Positions 1-5,358 of a DNA stretch of 5,358 bases are shown in pieces. The position numbers and the translations under genes are program-made. The first letter of the stretch is position 1; each line of letters starts with the position of its first letter. The stretch comes from Paracoccaceae bacterium. GTDB lineage: Bacteria; Pseudomonadota; Alphaproteobacteria; Rhodobacterales; Rhodobacteraceae. The stretch is from NCBI GenBank assembly GCA_026982515.1, contig JALSGY010000069.1, positions 1 to 5,358 of the forward strand, written 5' to 3'. Under the pieces are notes generated by a model, which searched no databases, had not been told where the DNA came from, and saw only the letters and a program-made list of their open reading frames with translations.

Positions 1-2802
1 GTTCCTGGGCCCGCGGCCGACGGGCGATTTCTGGGCCGGCAGGACCGGCTCGGAGGGCGGCCCCGGCGGAGCCTTCTCGATGCGCACGCGCAGGTCGAAC
101 CAGGCCGCCTGCCCGGTAACCGGATCGGAGTTGGACCACCGCCGCCCGTCGCCCCTGGGCGGCAGCAGCTCGTTGATCAGGTGATTGAGCAGGAAGCCCC
201 TGGTGTTTTCCGGGGCATCCTCGGCCAGAGCCCAGGCGCCGCGCTTCTTGCCGATGGCGTTCCAGGTCCACAGCGTCTTGTCATTGAGCGCATCCATGCG
301 CGCGACCGGCACCCTGATGCGCCCGTGGGGCGAGGTGACCCAGGCCCAGTCCCCCTCCTCGAAGCCGTTTTCCTCCCACACCTTGCGGGGCACGAACAGC
401 TTGTTGACATTGGTGATCTGACGCAGCCAGGCGTTCTGCGACCCCCAGGAGTGATACATGTGCATCGGCCGCTGGGTCAGCGCGTGCAGGGGGTATTCCT
501 CCTCCGGGACGAGCTCCTGCTCGAAGGGGGGATACCAATGGGGCAGGGGGGTCATGGCCTTCTTCACCTGCTCGCGCAGATGATCGGGCGGCTGGATCTC
601 GCCCACGCCCTCGGCGGCGCGCTGCAGCTTGCGCAGCGGCTCCAGGTAAAGGTTGAACACATAGGGCGCCGGGGCGTCGAACAGCCCGCGTGCCACCGCC
701 CAGTCCTGATAGGCCTGATTCCACGGCTTGTAGAACTGCGCCTCCTCGGGGATGTGGGAAATCCAGAAACCGCCGTTCTCGATGTAGCACTGTAGCTGCT
801 CCGGGTTGGGCTCGCCCCGGCCCTCGCCCTTGCCGTCCTTGCCGCGCCAGCCCGCCAGCGGCCCCACCCCGGGGCGACGCTCGTGGTTGACGATGTAATC
901 GGCGTAATCGGCGTATTTCTGGCTGCCGTCCTCATTGACGAAACCGGGCAGGCCCAGCCGCGCGCCCAGATCGATCAGCGCCGACTGGAAGCCCTTGACG
1001 TCGCGATCGGGCTCCACCACCGGCCAGCGGATGGCGTCCGCCGCCGCATCGGCCTCGCAGATCGGCCGGTCGAGCAGCGAGATGCAGTCATGGCGTTCCA
1101 GATAGGTGGTGTCGGGCAGGATCAGATCCGCATAGGCCACCATCTCCGAGCTGTAGGCGTCGGAGTAGATGATCCGCGGAATCACGTATTCGCCGTTCTC
1201 GTCGGTGTCGGTGAGCATGCGGATCACCTCCGCGGTGTTCATCGACGAGTTCCAGGCCATGTTGGCCATGTACATGAACAGCGTGTCGATCCTGTAGGGA
1301 TCCCCGGCATGGGCGTTGGAGATCACCATGTGCATCAGCCCGTGCGCCGAGAAGGGATTTTCCCAGGTGAACGCCTTGTCGATGCGCCTGGGTGTGCCGT
1401 CCTCCTTCACCAGAAGGTCCTCGGGGCCCATCGGGTAGCCCAGATGCGGCCCGTCCAGCGGCTTGCCCGGCGTGACGCCGGCGTGCGGGCGGGGGTGCGC
1501 CTCGGGCGGCTTGGGGTAGGGCGGCTTGAAGCGAAAGCCCCCCGGCACCTCCACCGAGCCCAGCAGGATCTGCAGGATGTGCAGGGCGCGCGCCGTCTGG
1601 AAACCGTTGGAATGGGCCGAGATGCCGCGCATGGCATGGAAGGAGACCGGCCGCCCGATCATGCTGTCGTGCTTCTCGCCCTTCCAGTCCGTCCAGGGCT
1701 GGTCGATCACGATCTCTTCCTCGAAGGCCACGCGGGCCAGCTCTGCCGCCACCCAGCGGATGCGATCGGCGGTCAGCCCGCAGCGCTCGGCCACCGCTTC
1801 GGGGGCGTATTGCCCGTCCAGATAGGCCTCGGCCAGCAGCTGGAAGGCGGTGCGATAGGGCGTGCCGTTCTCTTCATGGGTGGCGGCCAGATCGGGCTTC
1901 ACGCCCCTTGCGTCATGGGGGGCGGGCTTGCCGGTGGCCCGGTCGATGACCAGCGCCTTGCCGTCGCCATCGCGCAGGAACAGCCCGTAGTCGGGCGAAT
2001 CGCGGTCGTCGTTGACCAGGAAACCGGCATTGGTGTAGCGGGCGAGATAGTCGAGATCGACCTTGCCGGCACGCAGCAGCTCATGGATGATCGAGAGGAT
2101 GAACAGCCCGTCGGTGCCCGGCGTGATGCCGATCCATTCATCCGCCACCGCATTGTAGCCCGAGCGAATCGGATTCACCCCGATCACCTTCGCCCCGCGC
2201 GCCTTGAGCTTGCCCAGCCCGATCTTGATGGGGTTGGAATCGTGGTCCTCGGCCACGCCGAAGATCATGAACAGTTTCGTGCGTTCCCAATCGGGCTGGC
2301 CGAACTCCCAGAAGGCACCGCCCATGGTGTAGATGCCTGCCGCCGCCATGTTGACCGAACAAAAGCCGCCGTGGGCAGCGTAATTGGGCGTGCCGAAGGC
2401 CTGGGCCCACCAGGAGGTGAAGCTCTGGGACTGGTCGCGCCCGGTGAAGAAGGCCAGCTTCTCGGGCGATTTCTCGCGCAGCGGCTTCAGCCAGGAAACC
2501 GCGATTTCATAGGCTTCGTCCCAGCTTATCTCCTGAAATTCACCTGATCCGCGCGGGCCTACGCGTTTCATCGGCGCACGCAGCCGGGCCGGCGAATAGT
2601 GCTGCATGATCCCGGCCGAGCCCTTGGCGCAGAGCACGCCCTGGTTCACCGGATGTTTCCGGTTGCCCTCGATGTACTTTACCTTGCCGTCCTGCAGATG
2701 CACGTTGATGCCGCAACGGCAGGCGCACATGTAGCAGGTCGTCTGGCGCACCTCGTCCGATACCTTCGGAGAAGGCCGCGCGGCCACTTTCGTGCTGGTC
2801 AT
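1..2802 (-). CDS. soeA: SoeA, molybdopterin-containing catalytic subunit of cytoplasmic sulfite:quinone oxidoreductase (3' end outside the window)
   Basis: This is a DMSO-reductase-superfamily molybdoenzyme; SoeA of the SoeABC complex oxidises sulfite to sulfate at the cytoplasmic face of the membrane and passes electrons through SoeB and SoeC to quinone. The frame is open from the ATG at 2802 to position 1, giving 934 residues with no stop; the family is usually a little over 950, so only a short tail is missing. Seen: a [4Fe-4S] motif C23-x2-C26-x3-C30-x27-C58 followed by K60; a likely Mo-ligand Cys148 in HGGFCSVNMA; NPIRS (210-214) and a PGTDG cofactor-domain motif just after; ADLILPDTTYLERHD (558-572); and the C-terminal cofactor-binding domain from about 775, ending with VTGQAAWFDLRVRIEK (895-910) and a Pro-rich tail. 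There are only 22 residues before the first Cys, with no twin-arginine or hydrophobic signal, which fits a cytoplasmic enzyme and argues against the exported PsrA/PhsA relatives. The start has a GGGGAGG ribosome binding site. Formate or nitrate dehydrogenase-like function is the main alternative; the overall sequence pattern favours SoeA. SoeB and SoeC should follow beyond position 1. Confidence 0.87.
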   Translation of the reverse strand, partial: MTSTKVAARPSPKVSDEVRQTTCYMCACRCGINVHLQDGKVKYIEGNRKHPVNQGVLCAKGSAGIMQHYSPARLRAPMKRVGPRGSGEFQEISWDEAYEIAVSWLKPLREKSPEKLAFFTGRDQSQSFTSWWAQAFGTPNYAAHGGFCSVNMAAAGIYTMGGAFWEFGQPDWERTKLFMIFGVAEDHDSNPIKIGLGKLKARGAKVIGVNPIRSGYNAVADEWIGITPGTDGLFILSIIHELLRAGKVDLDYLARYTNAGFLVNDDRDSPDYGLFLRDGDGKALVIDRATGKPAPHDARGVKPDLAATHEENGTPYRTAFQLLAEAYLDGQYAPEAVAERCGLTADRIRWVAAELARVAFEEEIVIDQPWTDWKGEKHDSMIGRPVSFHAMRGISAHSNGFQTARALHILQILLGSVEVPGGFRFKPPYPKPPEAHPRPHAGVTPGKPLDGPHLGYPMGPEDLLVKEDGTPRRIDKAFTWENPFSAHGLMHMVISNAHAGDPYRIDTLFMYMANMAWNSSMNTAEVIRMLTDTDENGEYVIPRIIYSDAYSSEMVAYADLILPDTTYLERHDCISLLDRPICEADAAADAIRWPVVEPDRDVKGFQSALIDLGARLGLPGFVNEDGSQKYADYADYIVNHERRPGVGPLAGWRGKDGKGEGRGEPNPEQLQCYIENGGFWISHIPEEAQFYKPWNQAYQDWAVARGLFDAPAPYVFNLYLEPLRKLQRAAEGVGEIQPPDHLREQVKKAMTPLPHWYPPFEQELVPEEEYPLHALTQRPMHMYHSWGSQNAWLRQITNVNKLFVPRKVWEENGFEEGDWAWVTSPHGRIRVPVARMDALNDKTLWTWNAIGKKRGAWALAEDAPENTRGFLLNHLINELLPPRGDGRRWSNSDPVTGQAAWFDLRVRIEKAPPGPPSEPVLPAQKSPVGRGPRN

Positions 2803-2813
2803 TCGGTGTGATT

Positions 2814-2820
2814 CCTCCCC
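2814..2820 (-). promoter_or_regulatory. Ribosome binding site of soeA
   Basis: On the minus strand GGGGAGG lies 11 bases before the ATG at 2802. It is a strong purine-rich Shine-Dalgarno and supports this start, which places the conserved Cys cluster about 22 residues into the protein as in SoeA relatives. Confidence 0.7.
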
Positions 2821-2843
2821 GAGGCCTGAAACACATTAGCTTA

Positions 2844-2865
2844 TTTGCATATTTCCATAGGTAAA
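2844..2865. promoter_or_regulatory. Imperfect inverted repeat upstream of soeA, possible operator
   Basis: The arms TTTGCATA (2844-2851) and TAGGTAAA (2858-2865) are inverted repeats matching at 6 of 8 positions around a 6-bp centre. They lie about 42-63 bp upstream of the soeA start in the only AT-rich stretch of the window, where a promoter would be expected. No specific regulator is recognised. A convincing -35/-10 pair could not be assigned; the nearest is a weak TTTACC with an AT-rich spacer on the minus strand. Confidence 0.3.
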
Positions 2866-2869
2866 GCAG

Positions 2870-2901
2870 AAATCACCGGAGATTCAAAACGGAAAATCAC
2901 C
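2870..2901. repeat. Two direct copies of AAATCACC, 24 bp apart, upstream of soeA
   Basis: AAATCACC occurs at 2870-2877 and again at 2894-2901 (GGTGATTT on the minus strand). The pair lies 68-99 bp upstream of the soeA start, just beyond the imperfect dyad. It could be a pair of activator half-sites or chance in an AT-rich spacer; no known box is recognised. Confidence 0.3.
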
Positions 2902-2904
2902 CCC

Positions 2905-2925
2905 AATGGCGTTTTTTCCGCCATT
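2905..2925. terminator. Hairpin between mrp and soeA (7-bp stem)
   Basis: AATGGCG (2905-2911) and CGCCATT (2919-2925) form a perfect 7-bp stem with a 7-base loop of T6C on the plus strand. On the minus strand, where both flanking genes are read, the stem is followed by a G run, not a T tract, so it is not a canonical intrinsic terminator for mrp. On the plus strand it is followed by TTC. It may help end the mrp transcript or lie in a soeA leader. Confidence 0.35.
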
Positions 2926-2928
2926 TTC

Positions 2929-2973
2929 GCCCCGCGAGGGGGCCTGCAGGGGGGTCTGGCGCCCTCAGGCGCC
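2929..2973 (-). terminator. GC-rich hairpins at the 3' end of mrp
   Basis: Two short perfect hairpins follow one another. GGCGCC arms (2958-2963 and 2968-2973) with a 4-base loop straddle the mrp stop codon. GCCCC/GGGGC arms (2929-2933 and 2939-2943) with a 5-base loop come next. Together with the stem at 2905-2925 they make a structured 3' end. No U tract follows any of them on the minus strand, so factor-dependent ending or transcript protection is as likely as intrinsic termination. Confidence 0.35.
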
Positions 2974-4080
2974 CTTCTTCACCGCCCCGGCCGCAATCAG
3001 CTTTTCGGCGATTTCGGCAAAGGCCCGGGCCCCGGCGCTGTCGGGGGCGGCCAGCACCACCGGGGTCCCGGCATCACCCGCCTCGCGCACGCCCAGCTCC
3101 AGCGGCACCTCGCCCAGGAAGGGCACGCCCAGGCGCTCGGCTTCCGCGCGCGCCCCGCCATGGCCGAAGGGATGGTGGGTGGCGCCGCAATCGGTGCAGA
3201 CGAAGGCCGCCATGTTCTCGATGATGCCCAGCAGGGGGATGTTCATCTTGCCGAACATGTCGATCCCCTTGCGCGCATCGATCAGGGCGATGTCCTGCGG
3301 GGTGGAGACCACCACCGCGCCGTCCACTTCCGTCTTCTGGGCAAGGGTCATCGGCACGTCGCCGGTGCCCGGCGGCAGATCCACCAGCAGCACGTCGAGC
3401 CGGCCCCACGCGACCTTGAGCAGCATCTGCTGCAGCGCCCCCATCAGCATCGGCCCGCGCCAGGCCACCGCCTGGGTCTCCCCCACCATCAGCCCCAGCG
3501 ACATGACGGTGATCCCGTGCGCCTGCGGCGGGATCATCAGCTTGCCGTCGGGGCTCTGGGGGCGGCCTGAAACCCCCAGCATGCGCGGCTGGCTGGGGCC
3601 GTAGATGTCGGCGTCCAGCAGGCCCACCCGCAGCCCGCGCCCGGCCAGCGCCGCGGCCAGATTGGCGGCCACGGTGGACTTGCCCACGCCCCCCTTGCCC
3701 GAGGCCACCGCGATCACCCGGTCCACCCCGGGCAGGCGCACCGGCTGCGGGGCGGGGCGGCGCGGCGGGGCCGATTGGCCGGCCTTCAGATCGGGCGGGG
3801 GGGCGGCGGGCGCGGGTCTTGCCGGCGCTCCCGCATGGGCCGTCATCACCGCCGAGACGCTTTCCACCCCCGGCACCGCTTTCGCCGCCTCCTCGGCGGC
3901 CTTGCGCAGCGGCTCGAGCTCGCGCCCGCGGGCAGGATCAACCTCGAGCACGAAACGCACCTTGCCGTCCTCCACGCTGAGCGCCCGCACCATGCCGGAC
4001 GAGACGATATCCTTGCCGTCGGCCGGATCGGTGATGGTGGAAAGGGCCTTGCGCACGGCGTTGAGGGTGGCGTTGCTCAT
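2965..4080 (-). CDS. mrp: Mrp/ApbC/NBP35-family iron-sulfur cluster carrier P-loop ATPase
   Basis: The 371-residue protein is complete. Family members bind a bridging [4Fe-4S] cluster as dimers and deliver it to apo-enzymes in the cytoplasm in an ATPase-dependent way. Domains seen: an N-terminal MIP18/DUF59 domain (about 1-80), an Ala/Pro-rich linker (about 83-113), then the ATPase domain. That domain has a deviant Walker A GKGGVGKST (128-136, with the signature Lys129), DADIYGPS (156-163), a Walker B-like VDLPPGTGD (233-241), STPQDIALIDARKG (259-272) and the cluster-ligating pair C295-x2-C298 in ENMAAFVCTDCG. All key residues are present. The ATG at 4080 is chosen because the protein then begins MSNATLNAVRKAL, directly at the DUF59 fold. 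The frame stays open further upstream to 4281, but that stretch crosses the preceding gene and is low-complexity. The ribosome binding site is weak (GCGGGA). It lies codirectional with soeA, 162 bp downstream, whose product needs Fe-S clusters. The symbol apbC is equally used. Confidence 0.95.
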   Translation of the reverse strand: MSNATLNAVRKALSTITDPADGKDIVSSGMVRALSVEDGKVRFVLEVDPARGRELEPLRKAAEEAAKAVPGVESVSAVMTAHAGAPARPAPAAPPPDLKAGQSAPPRRPAPQPVRLPGVDRVIAVASGKGGVGKSTVAANLAAALAGRGLRVGLLDADIYGPSQPRMLGVSGRPQSPDGKLMIPPQAHGITVMSLGLMVGETQAVAWRGPMLMGALQQMLLKVAWGRLDVLLVDLPPGTGDVPMTLAQKTEVDGAVVVSTPQDIALIDARKGIDMFGKMNIPLLGIIENMAAFVCTDCGATHHPFGHGGARAEAERLGVPFLGEVPLELGVREAGDAGTPVVLAAPDSAGARAFAEIAEKLIAAGAVKKGA

Positions 4081-4082
4081 GA

Positions 4083-4106
4083 GGGATTCCCGCTGAATAA
4101 TTCCCG
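4083..4106. repeat. Short repeats at the mrp translation start
   Basis: ATTCCCG occurs at 4086-4092 and 4100-4106 (14-bp period), and GGGATTCCC (4083-4091) is a small inverted repeat sitting on the mrp Shine-Dalgarno region. The poor ribosome binding site of mrp lies within these elements. Their size is small enough for chance. Confidence 0.25.
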
Positions 4107-4147
4107 AGTCTTTGCATCGGTTACTATGCCGGGGCGGCAACGGCAAT

Positions 4148-4169
4148 AGGCCGCGCGGCCGCGCGGCCT
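4148..4169. terminator. Perfect 22-bp GC palindrome downstream of the response regulator gene
   Basis: The 22 bases form a perfect palindrome: 9-bp arms AGGCCGCGC and GCGCGGCCT around GGCC. In RNA this would make a very stable hairpin. It starts 11 bases past the stop codon of the response regulator gene (4181-4183) and about 68 bp before the mrp start, so a transcription terminator is the natural reading. The sequence after it on the minus strand is only mildly T-rich (TATTGCCGTT), so it lacks a classic U tract. A DNA-binding site is the alternative. Confidence 0.5.
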
Positions 4170-4180
4170 GCAGCCCCGGT

Positions 4181-4567
4181 TCAGATCCGGCCCGAGAGCG
4201 CCTCCAGGCAGACCACCAGCCGCTGCATGTCGAAGGGTTTGGGCAGAAAGCGGTCCAGCCCCTCGTGCCAGGCCTCGGCAATGCGCTCCGCGCTGTCCTC
4301 GCCGCTGGTCAGGATGAAGCCGATGCGACAGAACCGCCGGTCGGCGCGCAGCCGGCGCAGCAGTGCCAGCCCGTCCATCCCCGGCATGTTGAGATCGCAG
4401 ATCACCAGATCCGCCGGATCGGTGTGCAACATGGCCAGGGCCTCCCCGGCATCTCGGGCAGTCGTGACAAGGCCGATGCCGATCTGTTCGAGCATCTGCA
4501 CCAGCAGCTGCCGGCTGATCGCCATGTCATCCACGACCAGGATGCGTAAATCCTTGCGCAGCGCCAT
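4181..4567 (-). CDS. CheY-like single-domain response regulator
   Basis: The 128-residue protein is a bare receiver domain with no output domain, so it is expected to act by protein-protein contact after phosphorylation by a histidine kinase encoded elsewhere. Seen: the acidic pocket D13-D14 in RILVVDDM, phospho-acceptor D58 in VICDLNMPGMDG, switch T87 in ILTSGED, aromatic F107 and the invariant K110 in FLPKPFD. All catalytic residues are intact and the length is typical for CheY. The ATG at 4567 is preferred over a GTG at 4573 because AGGAG (4573-4577) sits 5 bases before the ATG but overlaps the GTG. No chemotaxis or kinase gene lies in the window, so its partner is unknown; a chemotaxis, motility or phosphorelay shuttle role is inference only. 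It lies between glk and mrp in the same direction. Confidence 0.93.
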   Translation of the reverse strand: MALRKDLRILVVDDMAISRQLLVQMLEQIGIGLVTTARDAGEALAMLHTDPADLVICDLNMPGMDGLALLRRLRADRRFCRIGFILTSGEDSAERIAEAWHEGLDRFLPKPFDMQRLVVCLEALSGRI

Positions 4568-4572
4568 CCGCA

Positions 4573-4577
4573 CTCCT
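4573..4577 (-). promoter_or_regulatory. Ribosome binding site that decides the response regulator start
   Basis: AGGAG on the minus strand is 5 bases upstream of the ATG at 4567. It overlaps the first base of the alternative in-frame GTG start at 4573, which therefore could not be used with it. Confidence 0.65.
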
Positions 4578-4605
4578 GCAAGCCCGGGACGGGCCGGGGC
4601 AAGCC
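4578..4605. repeat. Direct repeat GCAAGCC with 21-bp period upstream of the response regulator gene
   Basis: GCAAGCC occurs at 4578-4584 and 4599-4605, exactly 21 bp (two helical turns) apart, in the 68-bp gap between glk and the response regulator gene. The sequence between the copies is GC-rich and partly self-complementary (CCCGGG, GGCC). Same-face spacing is what paired activator sites look like, but two 7-mers in GC-rich DNA can also arise by chance. Confidence 0.3.
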
Positions 4606-4616
4606 TGACGTATCGG

Positions 4617-4622
4617 GGTTAA
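4617..4622 (-). promoter_or_regulatory. TTAACC, possible CtrA half-site
   Basis: TTAACC on the minus strand lies 50 bp upstream of the response regulator ATG. CtrA of alphaproteobacteria binds TTAA-N7-TTAA or TTAACC-type half-sites, often at motility and signalling genes. No second TTAA is found at the right spacing, so this is a half-site at best. Confidence 0.2.
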
Positions 4623-4635
4623 TGTCGGGTGAATT

Positions 4636-5358
4636 TCAGGGCAGGGCGGTCAGATGGCGGGCGCAGCCGGTCAGGGCGGCGTAGTCGTCCTCGATCACGA
4701 ACACCGGAAAATTCCGCATGAAGCCGGAAAACCGCCCCTTGTCGCGGAACGCCTCGGCAAAGCCGGAGGCATTCAGATGCGGAGCCACCGCGCGCGCCAC
4801 GCCGCCGGCCAGGTAGATGCCGCCGAAGGGCAGGTGGATCAGCGCCAGATCGCCCGCTACCGTCCCCAGCATGCGCGCGAAATGGCGCAGGGTTTCGCTG
4901 GCCGCCTCGTCCGTGCCGGCCGCGCGCACGATCTCGGCGGCCGAAAGCGCCGGCCCACCCCCGGCGCGCTGTCCCAGCCACAGGTGCAGCCGCTCCAGTC
5001 CGCGCCCCGAGAGCACATCCTCGACGGCGGCAAAGCCGTGGCGCGCGCGCAGCCATTGCGCCAGGGCCAGGTCCGCCTCGCCCTGCACCGGCAGGCCGGC
5101 ATGGCCGGATTCGGAAGGCACCACATGGCGGCCGCCGGCGGCCTCGTGCACGGCGGCCGAGTTGAAGCCGGTGCCGATGCCGATCACCAGACGGGTGGAC
5201 CGCGCCGGCAGCACCTCGGGACCCTGTTCCAGAACCGGGGCGATCATCCCCTCGTCCACATGCCCCAGCGCATGGCCCTGGGCCTGCAGATCATTGAGGA
5301 TCGCCACCTTCCGCGCCTCCGTGGCCGCGCGCAGCCCTTCCCCGTCGATCCGCCACTC
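4636..5358 (-). CDS. glk: Glucokinase, Glk family (5' end outside the window)
   Basis: Glucokinase phosphorylates glucose to glucose 6-phosphate with ATP in the cytoplasm, feeding the Entner-Doudoroff or glycolytic pathway. The frame is open from 5358 to the TGA at 4636-4638, giving 240 visible residues; Glk proteins are about 315-325 long, so roughly 80 N-terminal residues, including the GDIGGTN-type ATP motif, lie outside. Seen, numbered from the window edge: WRID (2-5), LND (21-23) holding the expected catalytic Asp23, the phosphate-binding loop GIGTGFN (60-66), ESGHAGL (83-89), matching the sugar-binding ExGH motif, and IYLAGGV (181-187), the conserved C-terminal glycine segment. The conserved WRID segment upstream shows that the apparent GTG start at 5307 is internal, not the true start. 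The next gene follows after 68 bp in the same direction. The ROK sugar kinases are the alternative, but the LND/ExGH pattern without a ROK zinc-binding Cys motif supports the Glk family. Confidence 0.93.
   Translation of the reverse strand, partial: EWRIDGEGLRAATEARKVAILNDLQAQGHALGHVDEGMIAPVLEQGPEVLPARSTRLVIGIGTGFNSAAVHEAAGGRHVVPSESGHAGLPVQGEADLALAQWLRARHGFAAVEDVLSGRGLERLHLWLGQRAGGGPALSAAEIVRAAGTDEAASETLRHFARMLGTVAGDLALIHLPFGGIYLAGGVARAVAPHLNASGFAEAFRDKGRFSGFMRNFPVFVIEDDYAALTGCARHLTALP

Noticed and set aside
883..2547. 554-codon open frame on the plus strand
   Set aside because: It lies wholly inside soeA with codon boundaries matching the minus-strand codons, the usual shadow of a GC-rich gene. 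Its translation is His/Arg/Gly-rich without a recognisable domain, while the minus frame shows conserved molybdoenzyme motifs throughout.
1..2802. Formate dehydrogenase or assimilatory nitrate reductase as the identity of the molybdoenzyme
   Set aside because: Both share the N-terminal Cys motif, but the HGGFCSVNMA segment, ADLILPDTTYLERHD and the C-terminal VTGQAAWFDLRVRIEK pattern match my knowledge of SoeA better. Not fully excluded without a database search.
2540..2836. 98-codon minus-strand frame covering the start of soeA
   Set aside because: It is out of phase with the soeA frame, which carries the Cys cluster and has a good ribosome binding site at 2814-2820.
2845..3604. Plus-strand open frames of 232 and 241 codons over the 3' half of mrp
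   Set aside because: Low-complexity translations opposite the conserved Mrp ATPase domain; no ribosome binding site or family resemblance.
4081..4281. N-terminal extension of mrp up to 4281
   Set aside because: The added residues are Arg/Pro/Trp-rich, overlap the response regulator gene in another frame and run through the palindrome. The family starts at the DUF59 domain, matching the ATG at 4080.
4565..4573. GTG at 4573 as the start of the response regulator
   Set aside because: The only good Shine-Dalgarno (4573-4577) overlaps this GTG, but is correctly spaced for the ATG at 4567.
5305..5358. GTG at 5307 as the start of glucokinase
   Set aside because: The frame continues upstream to the window edge with the family-conserved WRID segment, so the start is outside the window.
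1..5358. Mobile elements, CRISPR arrays, tRNA or rRNA genes, defence or toxin-antitoxin systems
   Set aside because: No transposase or integrase-like frame, no regularly spaced repeat array, no RNA-gene fold and no small gene pair was seen on either strand.

Overview
The window is GC-rich chromosomal DNA, and all four recognisable genes read on the minus strand (right to left in these coordinates). The gene set is a cytoplasmic SoeA-type molybdoenzyme, an Mrp/ApbC Fe-S carrier with an N-terminal MIP18/DUF59 domain, a stand-alone CheY-like receiver and a Glk-family glucokinase. Together with the codon use, this points to an alphaproteobacterium, most likely Rhodobacterales (Roseobacter/Paracoccus-like). 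That placement rests on protein flavour and composition, not on a marker gene.

Layout in the direction of transcription: (1) 5358-4636, the C-terminal three quarters of glucokinase (glk), with its 5' end outside the window. (2) A 68-bp gap with a 21-bp-spaced direct repeat, a CtrA-like half-site and a good ribosome binding site. (3) 4567-4181, a 128-residue single-domain response regulator. (4) A 100-bp gap with a perfect 22-bp GC palindrome. (5) 4080-2965, a complete Mrp/ApbC of 371 residues. (6) A 162-bp gap that is hairpin-rich next to mrp and AT-rich next to the following gene. (7) 2802-1, soeA, the catalytic subunit of a sulfite:quinone oxidoreductase, 934 codons visible and open at the window edge. 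The electron-transfer subunit SoeB and membrane anchor SoeC would be expected just beyond position 1.

Functionally these look like separate housekeeping and metabolic units. Glk feeds glucose into Entner-Doudoroff or glycolytic metabolism, and the CheY-like protein is a signalling output with no adjacent kinase. Mrp delivers Fe-S clusters, and SoeA oxidises cytoplasmic sulfite using a molybdenum cofactor and one [4Fe-4S] cluster. The mrp-soeA adjacency is the only functionally suggestive pairing, because SoeABC is rich in Fe-S clusters.

I found no mobile element, CRISPR array, RNA gene, frameshift or broken gene. I see no evidence for an undescribed system here. The points worth a second look are the intergenic regulatory structures and the mrp-soeA pairing.
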